In this document: one piece after another, positions 1 through 8,260 of the stretch
How positions within the stretch are numbered: the stretch's first letter is position 1
Layout of the letters: each line of letters starts with the position of its first letter
Assembly: GCA_002355935.1 (NCBI GenBank)
Contig: AP017895.1
Coordinates: 2,108,001-2,172,000 of the forward strand
Source: Rothia aeria
GTDB lineage: Bacteria > Actinomycetota > Actinomycetes > Actinomycetales > Micrococcaceae
Reading direction: 5' to 3'
DNA: 64,000 bases
Notes under the pieces: generated by a model
Told to the model about the DNA's origin: nothing
The model's database searches: none
What the model saw: the letters and a program-made list of their open reading frames with translations, nothing else
Made by a program: the position numbers and the translations under genes

Positions 1-1
1 G

Positions 2-976
2 CTTGCGCCAACTGGGGTGGATGTACCCTGTGAGGGCGATCAGGCCGACGCGTTACCTTTTACGGTGCAGTCTCCGGGCTTGGCGCAGCGCCCTGTTGAG
101 GGCTCCGCAATCCCCGAAGTGTGTATTGATGCCAGTGCATCTTCCCAATTCGTTTCGGCTTTTCTGTTGGTGGCCCCGCGTCTGCCGCAGGGGCTGGTGA
201 TTCGGCACGTTGGGGATGCGGTACCCTCAGTACCGCATATTGAGATGACTGTTGAGACTCTGCGTGAGTTGGGCGTTCGGGTGGAGAGCTCCCCTGAGCA
301 GTACACATGGGTGGTGCGCCCCGGAGCTATTCGCGGGTTTGAGAAGACGATCGAGCCGGACCTATCAAACGCTGGCCCGTTTCTTGCGGCGGCAACGGTG
401 ACAGGTACCTCTGTGACGATTCCCGACTGGCCCGCCCCGGCGGGTGACGGTCAGCCTGGCACCACCCAGGGAGGCGATATGTGGCGCGAGCTGCTGCCGA
501 CGGTCGGTGCGACAGTCTCTTACAGTGAAAAGGGGCTGACGGTCACGGGCTCCCCCGCAGTGGGGGGCGAGAGAGAGTACGTTTTTGACTTGGCACGATG
601 CGGGGAGCTGGCACCCACGCTAGCCGCCATTTGCGCTTTACTTCCGGCACGTACCGAGCTGCGTGGTATTGCGCATCTGCGTGGGCATGAGACAGACAGG
701 CTGAAGGCCCTAAGGGTCGAGATTAACCGGTTGGGCGGCTCTGCCGATGAACTTGATGACGGGCTTGTTATTGATGCCCCTGTTCAGCGGGCAGCCACCA
801 ATGCGGCGGTGACGGTTCGCACCTACGAGGACCACCGTATGGCCACATTCGCGGCGGTACTGGGGCTGCGTGTGCCCGGTGTGGTGGTTGAGAATATTGC
901 TACCACCGCCAAAACCCTCCCCGATTTTGTTGGCCTGTGGAATAACATGTTGGGCCAGCTGGAAGGGAGCCGCTAG
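2..976 (+). CDS. aroA: 3-phosphoshikimate 1-carboxyvinyltransferase (EPSP synthase), 5' end outside window
   Basis: EPSP synthase joins PEP to shikimate-3-phosphate in the cytosolic shikimate pathway. The reading frame is open from base 2, so the N-terminal quarter of a family usually near 440 residues lies upstream; 324 residues are visible. Family marks are the HLRGHETDRL block, the RTYEDHRMA motif with the conserved Glu-Asp-His-Arg, and the C-terminal TLPDF segment. The stop codon TAG (974-976) shares one base with the GTG start of rsgA, so the two are probably translationally coupled. An aroA-rsgA-hisN order is common in Actinobacteria. Nothing in the visible part is aberrant. Confidence 0.95.
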   Translation, partial: LAPTGVDVPCEGDQADALPFTVQSPGLAQRPVEGSAIPEVCIDASASSQFVSAFLLVAPRLPQGLVIRHVGDAVPSVPHIEMTVETLRELGVRVESSPEQYTWVVRPGAIRGFEKTIEPDLSNAGPFLAAATVTGTSVTIPDWPAPAGDGQPGTTQGGDMWRELLPTVGATVSYSEKGLTVTGSPAVGGEREYVFDLARCGELAPTLAAICALLPARTELRGIAHLRGHETDRLKALRVEINRLGGSADELDDGLVIDAPVQRAATNAAVTVRTYEDHRMATFAAVLGLRVPGVVVENIATTAKTLPDFVGLWNNMLGQLEGSR

Positions 977-2103
977 TGGGTTCGTCGCGGCTGAATTCCC
1001 GTGATGTGCTGGACTGGGACGAGTCAGATGTGCGGGTACGCCCCAATAAGCGCGGGTCACGGCCGCGTACGAAAGACCGCCCCGCTCACAAGAGCGCGAT
1101 TCGTGGCCGTGTCATTACGGTGGATCGGGGACGCTGGTCCGTTGTTGTTGCCGAAGGCACCGTGAATGAGCGCACCCTAGTCGCGACCAGGGCCCGTGAG
1201 CTCCGCCGTACCGCAATTGTCACCGGCGATTTCGTGGATGTGGTGGGTGATACCTCCGGCAAGAAAGATACTCTCGCCCGCATCGTGAGGCTAGGTGAGC
1301 GCTCCTGCGTGCTGCGGCGTAGCGCGGATGATACTGACCCAACCGAGCGTGTGGTGGTGGCGAACGCAAACCAGCTGGTGATTGTGGTGGCCGCAGCAAA
1401 CCCTCAGCCCCGCACCGGTTTTATTGACCGTGCCGTAGTGGCTGCGTACGATGCGGGGATTGAGCCCATCCTGTGCGTCACCAAAACCGATATACGCCAC
1501 CCTCAGGAGCTGCTGGACTATTATCAGCGCTCGGGATTACGGATTGTGCTCTCCGCGGCATCTGATGGGCGTGCCCCAAGTGAGGAGGGCGCTGAGGGCC
1601 TCACTACCGGCCCTGTGCGTGAGCTGCTGGGCGATCTGCTGGGGAACGTGTCTGTTCTGTTGGGCCATTCGGGAGTGGGAAAATCCACTCTTGTTAATGC
1701 CCTCACGGGTGCTGAGCGCGCTACCGGGCACGTGAATTCAGTGACTGGGCGGGGGCGGCACACGTCTTCGTCAGCGTTAGCGCTTCAGCCCGCCTCGGAT
1801 GCGGGTGTCGAGGTTCCGCCAGGCACCTGGATTATTGACACCCCGGGCATCCGCTCTTTCGGGTTAGCCCACGTTTCGATGCAGAAGGTTGTGGAGGCAT
1901 TTCCTGACCTTGCCCCCGGTGCGGTAGAGTGCCCTAGGGGGTGCGCCCACACTGATGACTCCTCCGGGTGCGGTATAACCGCCTATGTTGCTCGCGGTGA
2001 GGCTGGGCCCAGTGGCGCCGACCGGTTGGCGTCTATGCGTAAACTGCTGGCGGCCCCCAACCAAGCGGGCAACGATGAGAAGGAGTTGGGCTCACTCACC
2101 TAA
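976..2103 (+). CDS. rsgA: Ribosome small-subunit-dependent GTPase A (RsgA)
   Basis: RsgA is a circularly permuted GTPase that checks late maturation of the 30S subunit. In the 375 residues the permuted order is clear: an OB-fold region from about residue 40, G4 (TKTD) near 169-172, then G1 (GHSGVGKST) at 230-238 and G3 (DTPG) at 288-291. A C-terminal zinc motif uses Cys319, Cys323, His325 and Cys332. The start is GTG, chosen because it overlaps the aroA stop as TAGTG. The N-terminal 40 residues are basic and disordered-looking, as in other actinobacterial members. Confidence 0.95.
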   Translation: MGSSRLNSRDVLDWDESDVRVRPNKRGSRPRTKDRPAHKSAIRGRVITVDRGRWSVVVAEGTVNERTLVATRARELRRTAIVTGDFVDVVGDTSGKKDTLARIVRLGERSCVLRRSADDTDPTERVVVANANQLVIVVAAANPQPRTGFIDRAVVAAYDAGIEPILCVTKTDIRHPQELLDYYQRSGLRIVLSAASDGRAPSEEGAEGLTTGPVRELLGDLLGNVSVLLGHSGVGKSTLVNALTGAERATGHVNSVTGRGRHTSSSALALQPASDAGVEVPPGTWIIDTPGIRSFGLAHVSMQKVVEAFPDLAPGAVECPRGCAHTDDSSGCGITAYVARGEAGPSGADRLASMRKLLAAPNQAGNDEKELGSLT

Positions 2104-2177
2104 AGTTTCCTTCATTATGGGCGCTAAGGGCGTACCATAAATACTATGACCACCGATACGAGAACCGAATAAGGACT

Positions 2178-2999
2178 ATGAACACGACCCCTTACACCGA
2201 TGACGTGCGCCTAGCGCACACCTTAGCTGATAGCGTTGATCGAGTTGCGATGGCGCGTTTTACCGACCACAGCATGAGCGTTCACATGAAGGATGACGGC
2301 ACCCCTGTCACCGATGCGGACCGTGAGATTGAGCAGCTGATCCGCGCCCAGCTGCAGAGGGCTCGTATCCGTGATGGTGTTGCTGGTGAGGAGTCGGGAA
2401 CCATGGGTACCACCTCACGGCAGTGGGTTATCGACCCGATTGATGGCACCAGCAACTTTGTGCGTGGTGTTCCGGTGTGGGCTACCCTTATTGCTCTTCT
2501 GGATGAGGGCGAGCCGGTGGTTGGTCTAGTGTCTGCACCCGCGTTACAGCGCCGCTGGTGGGCCGCCAAAGGCTCAGGGTCCTATGCTGGTAAATCTTTG
2601 GCTCGTGCCACCCGCTTAGAGGTATCAAAAGTCGCTAATATTGCGAATTCTTCACTATCGTACTCAGATTTTGCGGGGTGGGCTGAGAACGGTATGGAAC
2701 AGCGGTTCTTCTCCTTAGCACAGTCCGTGAAACGTACCCGCGCTTACGGCGATTTCTGGTCGTACTGCCTGGTGGCAGAAGGCGCCGTCGATATCGCTGC
2801 TGACCCGCAGCTGAACATGCACAATGTGGCTGCTCTGGTGCCGATTGTGAGGGAAGCTGGCGGTAAAATCACCACATTTAACGGGAATAATGCGACATCA
2901 ACCACGTACAGCCAGCGCACGAGCGTGCTAGCCACAAATGGTGCACTGCACTCAAAAGCGCAGGGGCTGCTGAGCGATATCGGGATTAGCGAGGACTAG
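2178..2999 (+). CDS. hisN: Histidinol-phosphatase, inositol monophosphatase family
   Basis: This 273-residue protein belongs to the Mg2+-dependent IMPase superfamily; in Actinobacteria the member beside aroA/rsgA is the histidinol-phosphatase HisN of histidine synthesis. Metal-site motifs GEESG (about 70-74) and DPIDGTSNF (86-94) are intact. The C-terminal motif, usually W-D-x-A-A, reads N-M-H-N-V-A-A, so the expected metal-binding Asp is Asn. This could reduce activity or mark a subfamily. It lies 74 bases after rsgA and ends just before a strong terminator. The assignment to HisN rather than another IMPase rests on context. Confidence 0.85.
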   Translation: MNTTPYTDDVRLAHTLADSVDRVAMARFTDHSMSVHMKDDGTPVTDADREIEQLIRAQLQRARIRDGVAGEESGTMGTTSRQWVIDPIDGTSNFVRGVPVWATLIALLDEGEPVVGLVSAPALQRRWWAAKGSGSYAGKSLARATRLEVSKVANIANSSLSYSDFAGWAENGMEQRFFSLAQSVKRTRAYGDFWSYCLVAEGAVDIAADPQLNMHNVAALVPIVREAGGKITTFNGNNATSTTYSQRTSVLATNGALHSKAQGLLSDIGISED

Positions 3000-3017
3000 C
3001 TCTCTCGCTCTTCTCTT

Positions 3018-3074
3018 ACATAAGATGCAGGGAGGGGACGCACAGAACGTGCGTCCCCTCCCTGCATCTTATGT
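3018..3074. terminator. Bidirectional terminator with a perfect 26-bp stem
   Basis: The arms 3018-3043 and 3049-3074 are exact reverse complements around a 5-base loop (3044-3048). T-rich DNA follows on the + side. The hairpin lies between the convergent hisN and the membrane protein at 3085-3654 and probably ends both transcripts. Confidence 0.85.
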
Positions 3075-3084
3075 TTCTGTTGTA

Positions 3085-3654
3085 TTAGAAGAAAGCAAGC
3101 ACATAGAGCACCGCAGATCCTATCAGTCCCAGAATGCTCAGACCTCCCAGAACTATAGCTAGTGAGCCGAAAGTGGTTGTACGGGAGGATGCGGAGGTTT
3201 TAGTTTTAGTCTTTCCGCTGACCTTAAACGCGTAGATCCCTAGGATGAATGCCATAAGTGCCGGAAGCAGCCCACCCATGAGTACGTTAGTGACTTGCAC
3301 GATCTCGTAGGGCCGGTACATTGACGCAGCGCGCGAGAGAGTAGTGAGACTCTGAACCCCGGAGTATACAAGCGAGAAAAGGGCTAGAGCAAAACCACCC
3401 ACTGCGTAGAAATAACCGGGTCCGCGGATATCGCCGGGCGCTCGCCCGTAGGGGCGCCGGTACTCGTCGGGCACCTCGTACTCGGCAGGCATACGGTTGT
3501 AGTTGAAATCGTAGTCTAGAGCGCTTATACCAGCTACCGTGGGCGCGGCTTGGGGGTGCACTGTTTGGGGGCTCAGCTGGGCAAGCGGCGGCACAGGTTG
3601 CATGGGTGAGGAAGGCTGGGCGTAGGGGTGCTGTGTATTAGGTGTGGGCTCCAT
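3085..3654 (-). CDS. Hypothetical membrane protein with Pro/Gln-rich N-terminus
   Basis: This 189-residue protein is not recognised by function. The first 75 residues are rich in Pro, Gln and Tyr and look disordered. Three hydrophobic segments follow (near GYFYAVGGFALALFSLVYSG, GGLLPALMAFILGIYAF and SLAIVLGGLSILGLIGSAVL), with a Lys/Thr-rich loop between the last two. The start ATG at 3654 is preferred to the upstream ATG at 3690 because AGGAG stands seven bases before it. The build resembles the Pro-rich two- or three-helix envelope proteins encoded nearby at 4472-6086, but the sequence is not obviously homologous. Confidence 0.7.
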   Translation of the reverse strand: MEPTPNTQHPYAQPSSPMQPVPPLAQLSPQTVHPQAAPTVAGISALDYDFNYNRMPAEYEVPDEYRRPYGRAPGDIRGPGYFYAVGGFALALFSLVYSGVQSLTTLSRAASMYRPYEIVQVTNVLMGGLLPALMAFILGIYAFKVSGKTKTKTSASSRTTTFGSLAIVLGGLSILGLIGSAVLYVLAFF

Positions 3655-3807
3655 ATGCCGTCTCCTGCAAAAAATCTTTACTGGTATCACCCCGCATATG
3701 TTCGCCTTCCTGCTGGTGAGGCGGTTTTTAGCGGGCGTGCTCTCTTTACGATACTACGGCATCTTGGGGAACGATGCACGGCATAAGCGGTCTATTAAAA
3801 TAGTAAG

Positions 3808-3846
3808 CCGCCTGGCATCTCCACTGGTGTGGAGGCGGCCAGGCGG
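3808..3846 (-). terminator. Terminator of ssrA
   Basis: On the - strand a nine-base stem (3838-3846 with 3808-3816) encloses an inner CTCCAC/GTGGAG stem and is followed by a T-rich stretch. It lies about 45 bases after the 3' end of the tmRNA and fits a Rho-independent terminator. Confidence 0.8.
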
Positions 3847-3892
3847 TACTGTAACGGGTTCGTCCCGTGGAGCGGAACCCTGGGGATTTCTG

Positions 3893-4261
3893 TGGAGATG
3901 CGGGGAATCGAACCCCGGTCCGTTGTGGCTTCGACGGGGCTTCTCCGTGCGCAGTTTGTGAAAACGCTACTTTTCGGCTCCGGTGCTTGCACAAACACTT
4001 ACACCGACGAACCTATTCGTATAAAAGTTCCGCTAGCCCCTACGACAAGGGCCAGCAGCAGTGGCCTTTTAAAACGATGCCGGTCCCTGAGTCAAAGGCA
4101 TGCTCAGGCCGACAGACTGCAACTCGCGCTTAGGCAGCGAGTGCGAAGTCAGTGCGCTTAGATTCTGCACTTATTTTTTGCAGAGGGCGTTAACGAGATA
4201 ACCCTGCGTCCTCGGCACGCTTCACCCATCTCGACTCACATCGTCGAAACCGATCATCCCC
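3893..4261 (-). ncRNA. ssrA: Transfer-messenger RNA (tmRNA)
   Basis: tmRNA rescues stalled ribosomes together with SmpB. The 5' end GGGGATG pairs with CATCTCC at the 3' end to form the acceptor stem, with one G-U pair. A T-arm with GGTTCGATTCC precedes the 3' end, and CCA is encoded (3893-3895). The mRNA-like part at 4168-4130 encodes the degradation tag AESKRTDFALAA followed by TAA. The length of 369 bases is usual for one-piece tmRNAs. The gene lies about 2 kb downstream of smpB and prfB on the same strand. Confidence 0.95.
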
Positions 4262-4349
4262 CTATGCTTTTATCAAAAAGCGCCGTCCTGAACGTTTTCC
4301 GTATCCATACCTAGACGGCACGGCACCGCTCAGTAACGGTTAGAGAATC

Positions 4350-4378
4350 AGTATAGCCGCAGCGCTCATGTATTGCAA
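4350..4378 (-). promoter_or_regulatory. Likely sigma-70-type promoter of ssrA
   Basis: On the - strand TTGCAA (4378-4373) is followed after exactly 17 bases by TATACT (4355-4350). Transcription would start about 80 bases before the mature 5' end of the tmRNA, leaving a leader to be removed, presumably by RNase P. The call rests on consensus and spacing only. Confidence 0.55.
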
Positions 4379-4471
4379 ACCTTGTGTGGGGTTTCCGTGA
4401 CGCTTCTGCTGGGAGAGACAGTAAAAGGGTGATGTCTTCTACTCAGAAGCATCCCCTTTGAAGGATGGTGC

Positions 4472-5088
4472 CTATTTGGCGGGAACAGTCATGGAGCTTC
4501 CATCGTCAAGTTCACATGTGACGTGCCCGTTGCCGTCGGGAGTGCCAGCTTCACGACAGTCATTCTCCAGCTGTATATGCAAGAAAACAGTGATTGTGAT
4601 GGTAACTGCTGCTACTAGAAGGGCCAGTCCCCCTGTGACCATACCACCTATAGCGAATCCTTTACCGGTTGCAGTTTTCTTACCGATCTTATTAAGCGCA
4701 ACAATCCCTACAACTATGGCAAAGATACCTAACGGTATTCCCACATAGTAGAAGATCCCCAGAAACAAACTCAATAGGCCAACAATGAGCGAGGTAATCG
4801 CAAGAACCGCATTGGGGGCGGTGTCCTGCCCAGGGTAGGCACCATAGTTGTCGTAAAGGTCATAGTAGTCGTAGTCATATCCTGGTGCGTTTATACCCTC
4901 GTACCCAGGATGTTGTTGATACTGCCCTGGGTGGGCGCCGTAGCCGGGTGCCTGCTGCCCAGCATAGTACCCCTGCTGCTGTTGCGGGTAGCCCGGTGCC
5001 GGGGCGGGGTAGGAGGCCGGGTAGTCCCCTGTCCTTGCGGCGGAGTACCAGGGTAACCGGGGTATTGCTGGTACGGATTATGTGACAT
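4472..5088 (-). pseudogene. DUF4190-type small membrane protein, frameshifted
   Basis: Two open frames join into one protein of about 205 residues. The first gives the start MSHNPYQQYPGYPGTPPQGQG; after one extra base in the run at 5026-5029 (C4 on +) the second continues as a Gly/Tyr/Pro/Gln-rich segment, then NAVLAITSLIVGLLSLFLG, a second hydrophobic block with a GKGFAIGGMVTGG turn, and a short outer tail with two Cys. Two helices with GKG...GG between them are typical of DUF4190 proteins. The role is unknown. The start ATG at 5088 has AAGGAAGG upstream. The shift may be a sequencing error. A paralogue lies at 5643-6086. Confidence 0.7.
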
Positions 5089-5269
5089 CTATACCCTTCC
5101 TTGGGGCTCGGCGATTACCGCACGATTTTAAAACATGCGTGAGTCCATTCTACGCGAATCAGATGTAAGCGCACGGTACCCTGCTGTTAGCCGCGTCTAA
5201 CCGCGCAAAAGAAGGCTAAAACGCGCCATCAGCAGAGATGTGCACCCTCCCCGGTGAGCCGCCCCAAGC

Positions 5270-5479
5270 TTACAGAATCTCGTGAACTACTATTCCACCC
5301 CTAGTGTTTACAGAGAAGTTCTGCCCGTCAATATGACAGATCACCGTACCGTTGGAGTCCTTCTCACTGGTATCAACGCAGTGCTGTATTTTGCCGTACC
5401 AGGTAATCAGGACAATACTAGCTTGTTTTACCTCAGAGCCTGCTTTGCTCCCGCGCTGTGTCTCCGATATAAATACCAC
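5270..5479 (-). pseudogene. C-terminal remnant of a DUF4190-type membrane protein
   Basis: This 69-codon frame has no convincing start or Shine-Dalgarno. Its middle, VLITWYGKIQHCVDTSEKD followed by NGTVICHIDGQNF, matches the outer tail of the paralogue at 5643-6086 (VVTWVAVETQNCVNT and GSITCTINGK), including both Cys. The two membrane helices and Pro-rich N-terminus are absent, and a terminator-like hairpin lies immediately upstream. I read it as the end of a decayed third copy in a tandem array. Confidence 0.55.
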
Positions 5480-5483
5480 TAAC

Positions 5484-5516
5484 TAGGGTGCCCCAACCAC
5501 AGCAGCTGAGACACCC
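5484..5516 (-). terminator. Terminator-like hairpin downstream of the DUF4190 gene at 5643-6086
   Basis: On the - strand AGGGTG and CACCCT pair around an imperfect inner stem, 127 bases after the stop codon of the upstream gene. No clear T tract follows, so this is a weak call. Confidence 0.4.
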
Positions 5517-5642
5517 TAATTTCCCATTTTATGTACCTATAAGCTTTATATGTTAATCAACTGAAAAGCTGAGAATTCAATTCTTTTGAACAAATCTTAT
5601 AAGTTTATAACCCACATGGTGGTTACTAAAGGCAGAGATTTC

Positions 5643-6086
5643 TTAATGGATGGTCGTGGTCTTACCATTTATCGTACAAGTAATAGACCCGTCAGAGTTC
5701 CTGACTCCGGTATTAACACAATTTTGCGTTTCGACTGCAACCCACGTGACGACAATTATCATACCAATAGTAGCAATTATTCCTAGTGCACCAAGAATAA
5801 TACCGGTGATTGCCATACCTTTCCCGCTTGCGGTTCCAGCTTTTACCTTTTTCAAGGAGATGATACCAAGGATTACAGATACTAGCCCGAGAGCACCACC
5901 AATAAACAACAAACCGGTGACAAACGCAGAAATACCGAGAACCAAAGCTGTAATAGCCAGGGCGGCACTGGGTTTTGGTTGGTAGCCCTGCATGGGCGGC
6001 GGTACCGGCGCACCCTGCGGAGGCGGAGCCGGGGTAAACTTCGGCGCATCAGCAGACCCATTGTTAGGGCTAAAATTTTCAGACAT
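5643..6086 (-). CDS. DUF4190-type small membrane protein
   Basis: This 147-residue protein has a Pro-rich N-terminal 38 residues, then two hydrophobic segments (ALAITALVLGISAFVTGLLF and the following ALGLVSVILGIISL block) and a turn with ASGKGMAITGIILGALG leading into a third. A short tail with Cys in QNCVNT and ITCTING ends it. The function of DUF4190 proteins is unknown. The start ATG at 6086 has AAAGGAG nine bases upstream. It is the only intact copy of an array with relatives at 4472-5088 and 5270-5479, between ssrA and smpB. Confidence 0.75.
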   Translation of the reverse strand: MSENFSPNNGSADAPKFTPAPPPQGAPVPPPMQGYQPKPSAALAITALVLGISAFVTGLLFIGGALGLVSVILGIISLKKVKAGTASGKGMAITGIILGALGIIATIGMIIVVTWVAVETQNCVNTGVRNSDGSITCTINGKTTTIH

Positions 6087-6231
6087 ACAGTCAGTCTCCT
6101 TTGGTTGATTGCTCTCTCCACTTATAGGGTGAAGGTACCCTCTATTATACGGTAGAACACACCTTTCGCACTGGTGTCCTCTGAGCTATACCGTGGACCC
6201 TTTACAGCTTCGCTCTCCCTTTACCAACAAG

Positions 6232-6726
6232 TTAGCCACCAAGGTTGCGGTAGCGCATGGCGCGCGCCGCTTCCAACGTATCTTGCCTCTCCCGAAGGGC
6301 CTGGCGTTTATCATACTCGCGTTTACCGGTGGCAAGGGCAATCTCAACTTTTGCCCGGCCATTACTGAAATACAGTTTAAGCGGAACCACAGTATAACCG
6401 GTCTCCTTCAGCTTCTGTCCCAACCGGTTAATCTCAGTACGATGCAGCAGCAGTTTACGGCGGCGGCGAGCAGCATGATTCGTCCATGTACCATACCCGT
6501 ATTCGGCAATGTGAATACCTTCAAGCCACATTTCATTACCGTTCACTTGGCAGAAGCCATCAGTAATGGAGGCGCCACCGTCACGCAACGACTTCACCTC
6601 AGTGCCCATTAGCACAAGGCCTGCCTCATATGTCTCAACAATATTGTAGTTATGCCGTGCTTTTTTATTCTGGGCAATAATTGAATTATTTGGGTCTTTA
6701 ACGCCCTTCTTTTTCTTCTGAGCCAT
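6232..6726 (-). CDS. smpB: SsrA-binding protein SmpB
   Basis: SmpB binds tmRNA and delivers it to the empty A site of stalled ribosomes. The 164 residues contain the expected NNSIIAQNKKARHNYNI start of the OB fold, ETYEAGLVLMGTEVKSLRDG, and the basic C-terminal tail after GKREYDKRQALRERQ. The start at 6726 is chosen over upstream in-frame Met codons because AGAGG lies five bases before it. It follows prfB by 49 bases in the same direction, and its RNA partner ssrA lies downstream on the same strand. Confidence 0.95.
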   Translation of the reverse strand: MAQKKKKGVKDPNNSIIAQNKKARHNYNIVETYEAGLVLMGTEVKSLRDGGASITDGFCQVNGNEMWLEGIHIAEYGYGTWTNHAARRRRKLLLHRTEINRLGQKLKETGYTVVPLKLYFSNGRAKVEIALATGKREYDKRQALRERQDTLEAARAMRYRNLGG

Positions 6727-6775
6727 CATATCCTCTAGCTGTATATTCCTCATGCGACGCGCCTGAGCGCCGCTA

Positions 6776-7903
6776 CTAATCCTTACCCGCAGAACGGGAT
6801 GATGCACGCCACCGGATACCCGCATCAATAAACGCGTTCAGCCCACCATCGAGCACGTTCGCGGTATTTCCCTCTTCATAACCGGTACGCAAGTCCTTCA
6901 CCATCTGGTACGGATGCAGTACATAAGAACGCATCTGGTCCCCCCAGCTCGCTTTAATATCCCCGGCGAGTTCCTTCTTTTTCGCGTCCTCTTCTTCCTT
7001 ACGCAATAGAAGCAGTCGTGACTGCAGCACACGTAGAGCGGCAGCGCGGTTCTGCAGCTGCGATTTCTCGTTCTGCATCGACACCACGATACCCGTAGGG
7101 AGGTGAGTCATGCGAACCGCAGAATCGGTGGTATTCACCGACTGTCCGCCAGGGCCAGACGAGCGGAACACATCCACCTTAATCTCTGTCTCAGGAATCT
7201 CAATAGCGTCAGTCTGCTCAATGAGTGGCACCACCTCCACCGCCGCGAAGGAGGTCTGGCGTCGCCCTTGATTATCGAACGGGGAGATACGAACCAGCCG
7301 GTGCGTCCCAGCTTCAACCGATAGGCGTCCAAAAGCGAACGGGGCATTCACCTCAAACGTCGCCGACTTCAGCCCGGCTTCCTCGGCGTATGAGGTGTCA
7401 AGCAATTTCGTCGGGTAACCGTTCTTTTCGGCCCAGCGCAGGTACATACGCAGAAGCATCTCAGCAAAATCAGCAGCATCTACCCCGCCAGCCCCCGAGC
7501 GGATCGTTACCACAGCCTCACGCTGATCGTATTCGCCTGATAGCAGCACGAGTACCTCTAGCTCTTCAAGCTTGCGGCGGATGCTCACACATTCAGTACG
7601 CGCCTCGCTCAGAAGCTCCTGCGCACTTTGCGGGTCCTCCGCTTCGGCGAGCTCAACCATGACTTCAACATCGTCAATACGCGATCCCAACGATGTTAGG
7701 CGGTTCAGCTCAGCTTGCTTATGCGACAGGGCGCTTGTTACCTGTTGCGCAACCTGCGGATCGTCCCATAGCTGCGGGTCGGCGGCACGTTCCGATAATT
7801 CCGCGATGGCACGTTCAATACCCTCAAGGTCGCTCACAGCGGCGATTGAGGCGTAAACAGCGCGCAGTTCCCTAATTTCAGCAGAAAAATCGAAAGATGC
7901 CAT
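6776..7903 (-). CDS. prfB: Peptide chain release factor 2
   Basis: RF2 ends translation at UGA and UAA. The 375-residue protein carries the SPF recognition tripeptide (in RISPFD) and the GGQ motif in [10 protein letters not shown] that triggers peptidyl-tRNA hydrolysis. The start at 7903 ([10 protein letters not shown]) fits the usual N-terminus; the frame continues 49 codons further up without conservation. AAGGG precedes this start. I see no CTT-TGA slippery site, so the programmed frameshift of many RF2 genes is absent. In many Actinobacteria ftsE and ftsX lie between prfB and smpB; here the two genes are adjacent. Confidence 0.95.
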   Translation of the reverse strand: MASFDFSAEIRELRAVYASIAAVSDLEGIERAIAELSERAADPQLWDDPQVAQQVTSALSHKQAELNRLTSLGSRIDDVEVMVELAEAEDPQSAQELLSEARTECVSIRRKLEELEVLVLLSGEYDQREAVVTIRSGAGGVDAADFAEMLLRMYLRWAEKNGYPTKLLDTSYAEEAGLKSATFEVNAPFAFGRLSVEAGTHRLVRISPFDNQGRRQTSFAAVEVVPLIEQTDAIEIPETEIKVDVFRSSGPGGQSVNTTDSAVRMTHLPTGIVVSMQNEKSQLQNRAAALRVLQSRLLLLRKEEEDAKKKELAGDIKASWGDQMRSYVLHPYQMVKDLRTGYEEGNTANVLDGGLNAFIDAGIRWRASSRSAGKD

Positions 7904-8260
7904 AGCCCTTAACAGTAGCGCGAAAATCCCTGAAAGTCTCACCAGAACAGTATTATCACTGCGAAACGCACAACGCGTATTGCTAGGCAAAACAATAAGA
8001 TAACGCTCCCCTAGCCTCACTCTGAATAATTCGTGGGCCGTATTCCTCAAAAACTAAGGACTCATATGTACAATCTAGTTTTTGGGCGTGTTACATCCAT
8101 TGAGCTTTGATTTGTTGAGTCTCAGCCCGTAGTCTAAGGGTACGTATTCACATTGAACCAATAAGATTGAGGCGCTTCCGGGCCTGACCATGTGGGTGTA
8201 TTTTCTGCCGCCTGTTGTGCACAGGGCCTTCTAGTGTTGATGAAGGAGAGAACTCCCGTG
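7904..8260. other. Intergenic region between divergent prfB and the lipoprotein array
   Basis: These 357 bases hold no supported gene. They must contain the promoters of prfB (-) and of the lipoprotein gene starting at 8261 (+). I could not find a -35/-10 pair of good quality in either direction. Confidence 0.6.

Noticed and set aside
3018-3074. Perfect inverted repeat as a mobile-element end or CRISPR-like unit
   Set aside because: It is single, lies between convergent genes, and behaves as a terminator; similar stems occur at 34401-34454 and 50298-50344.
6776-8050. Programmed +1 frameshift or long N-terminal extension in prfB
   Set aside because: No CTT-TGA site is present, and the RF2-like sequence begins at MASFDF, so a normal start at 7903 is enough.
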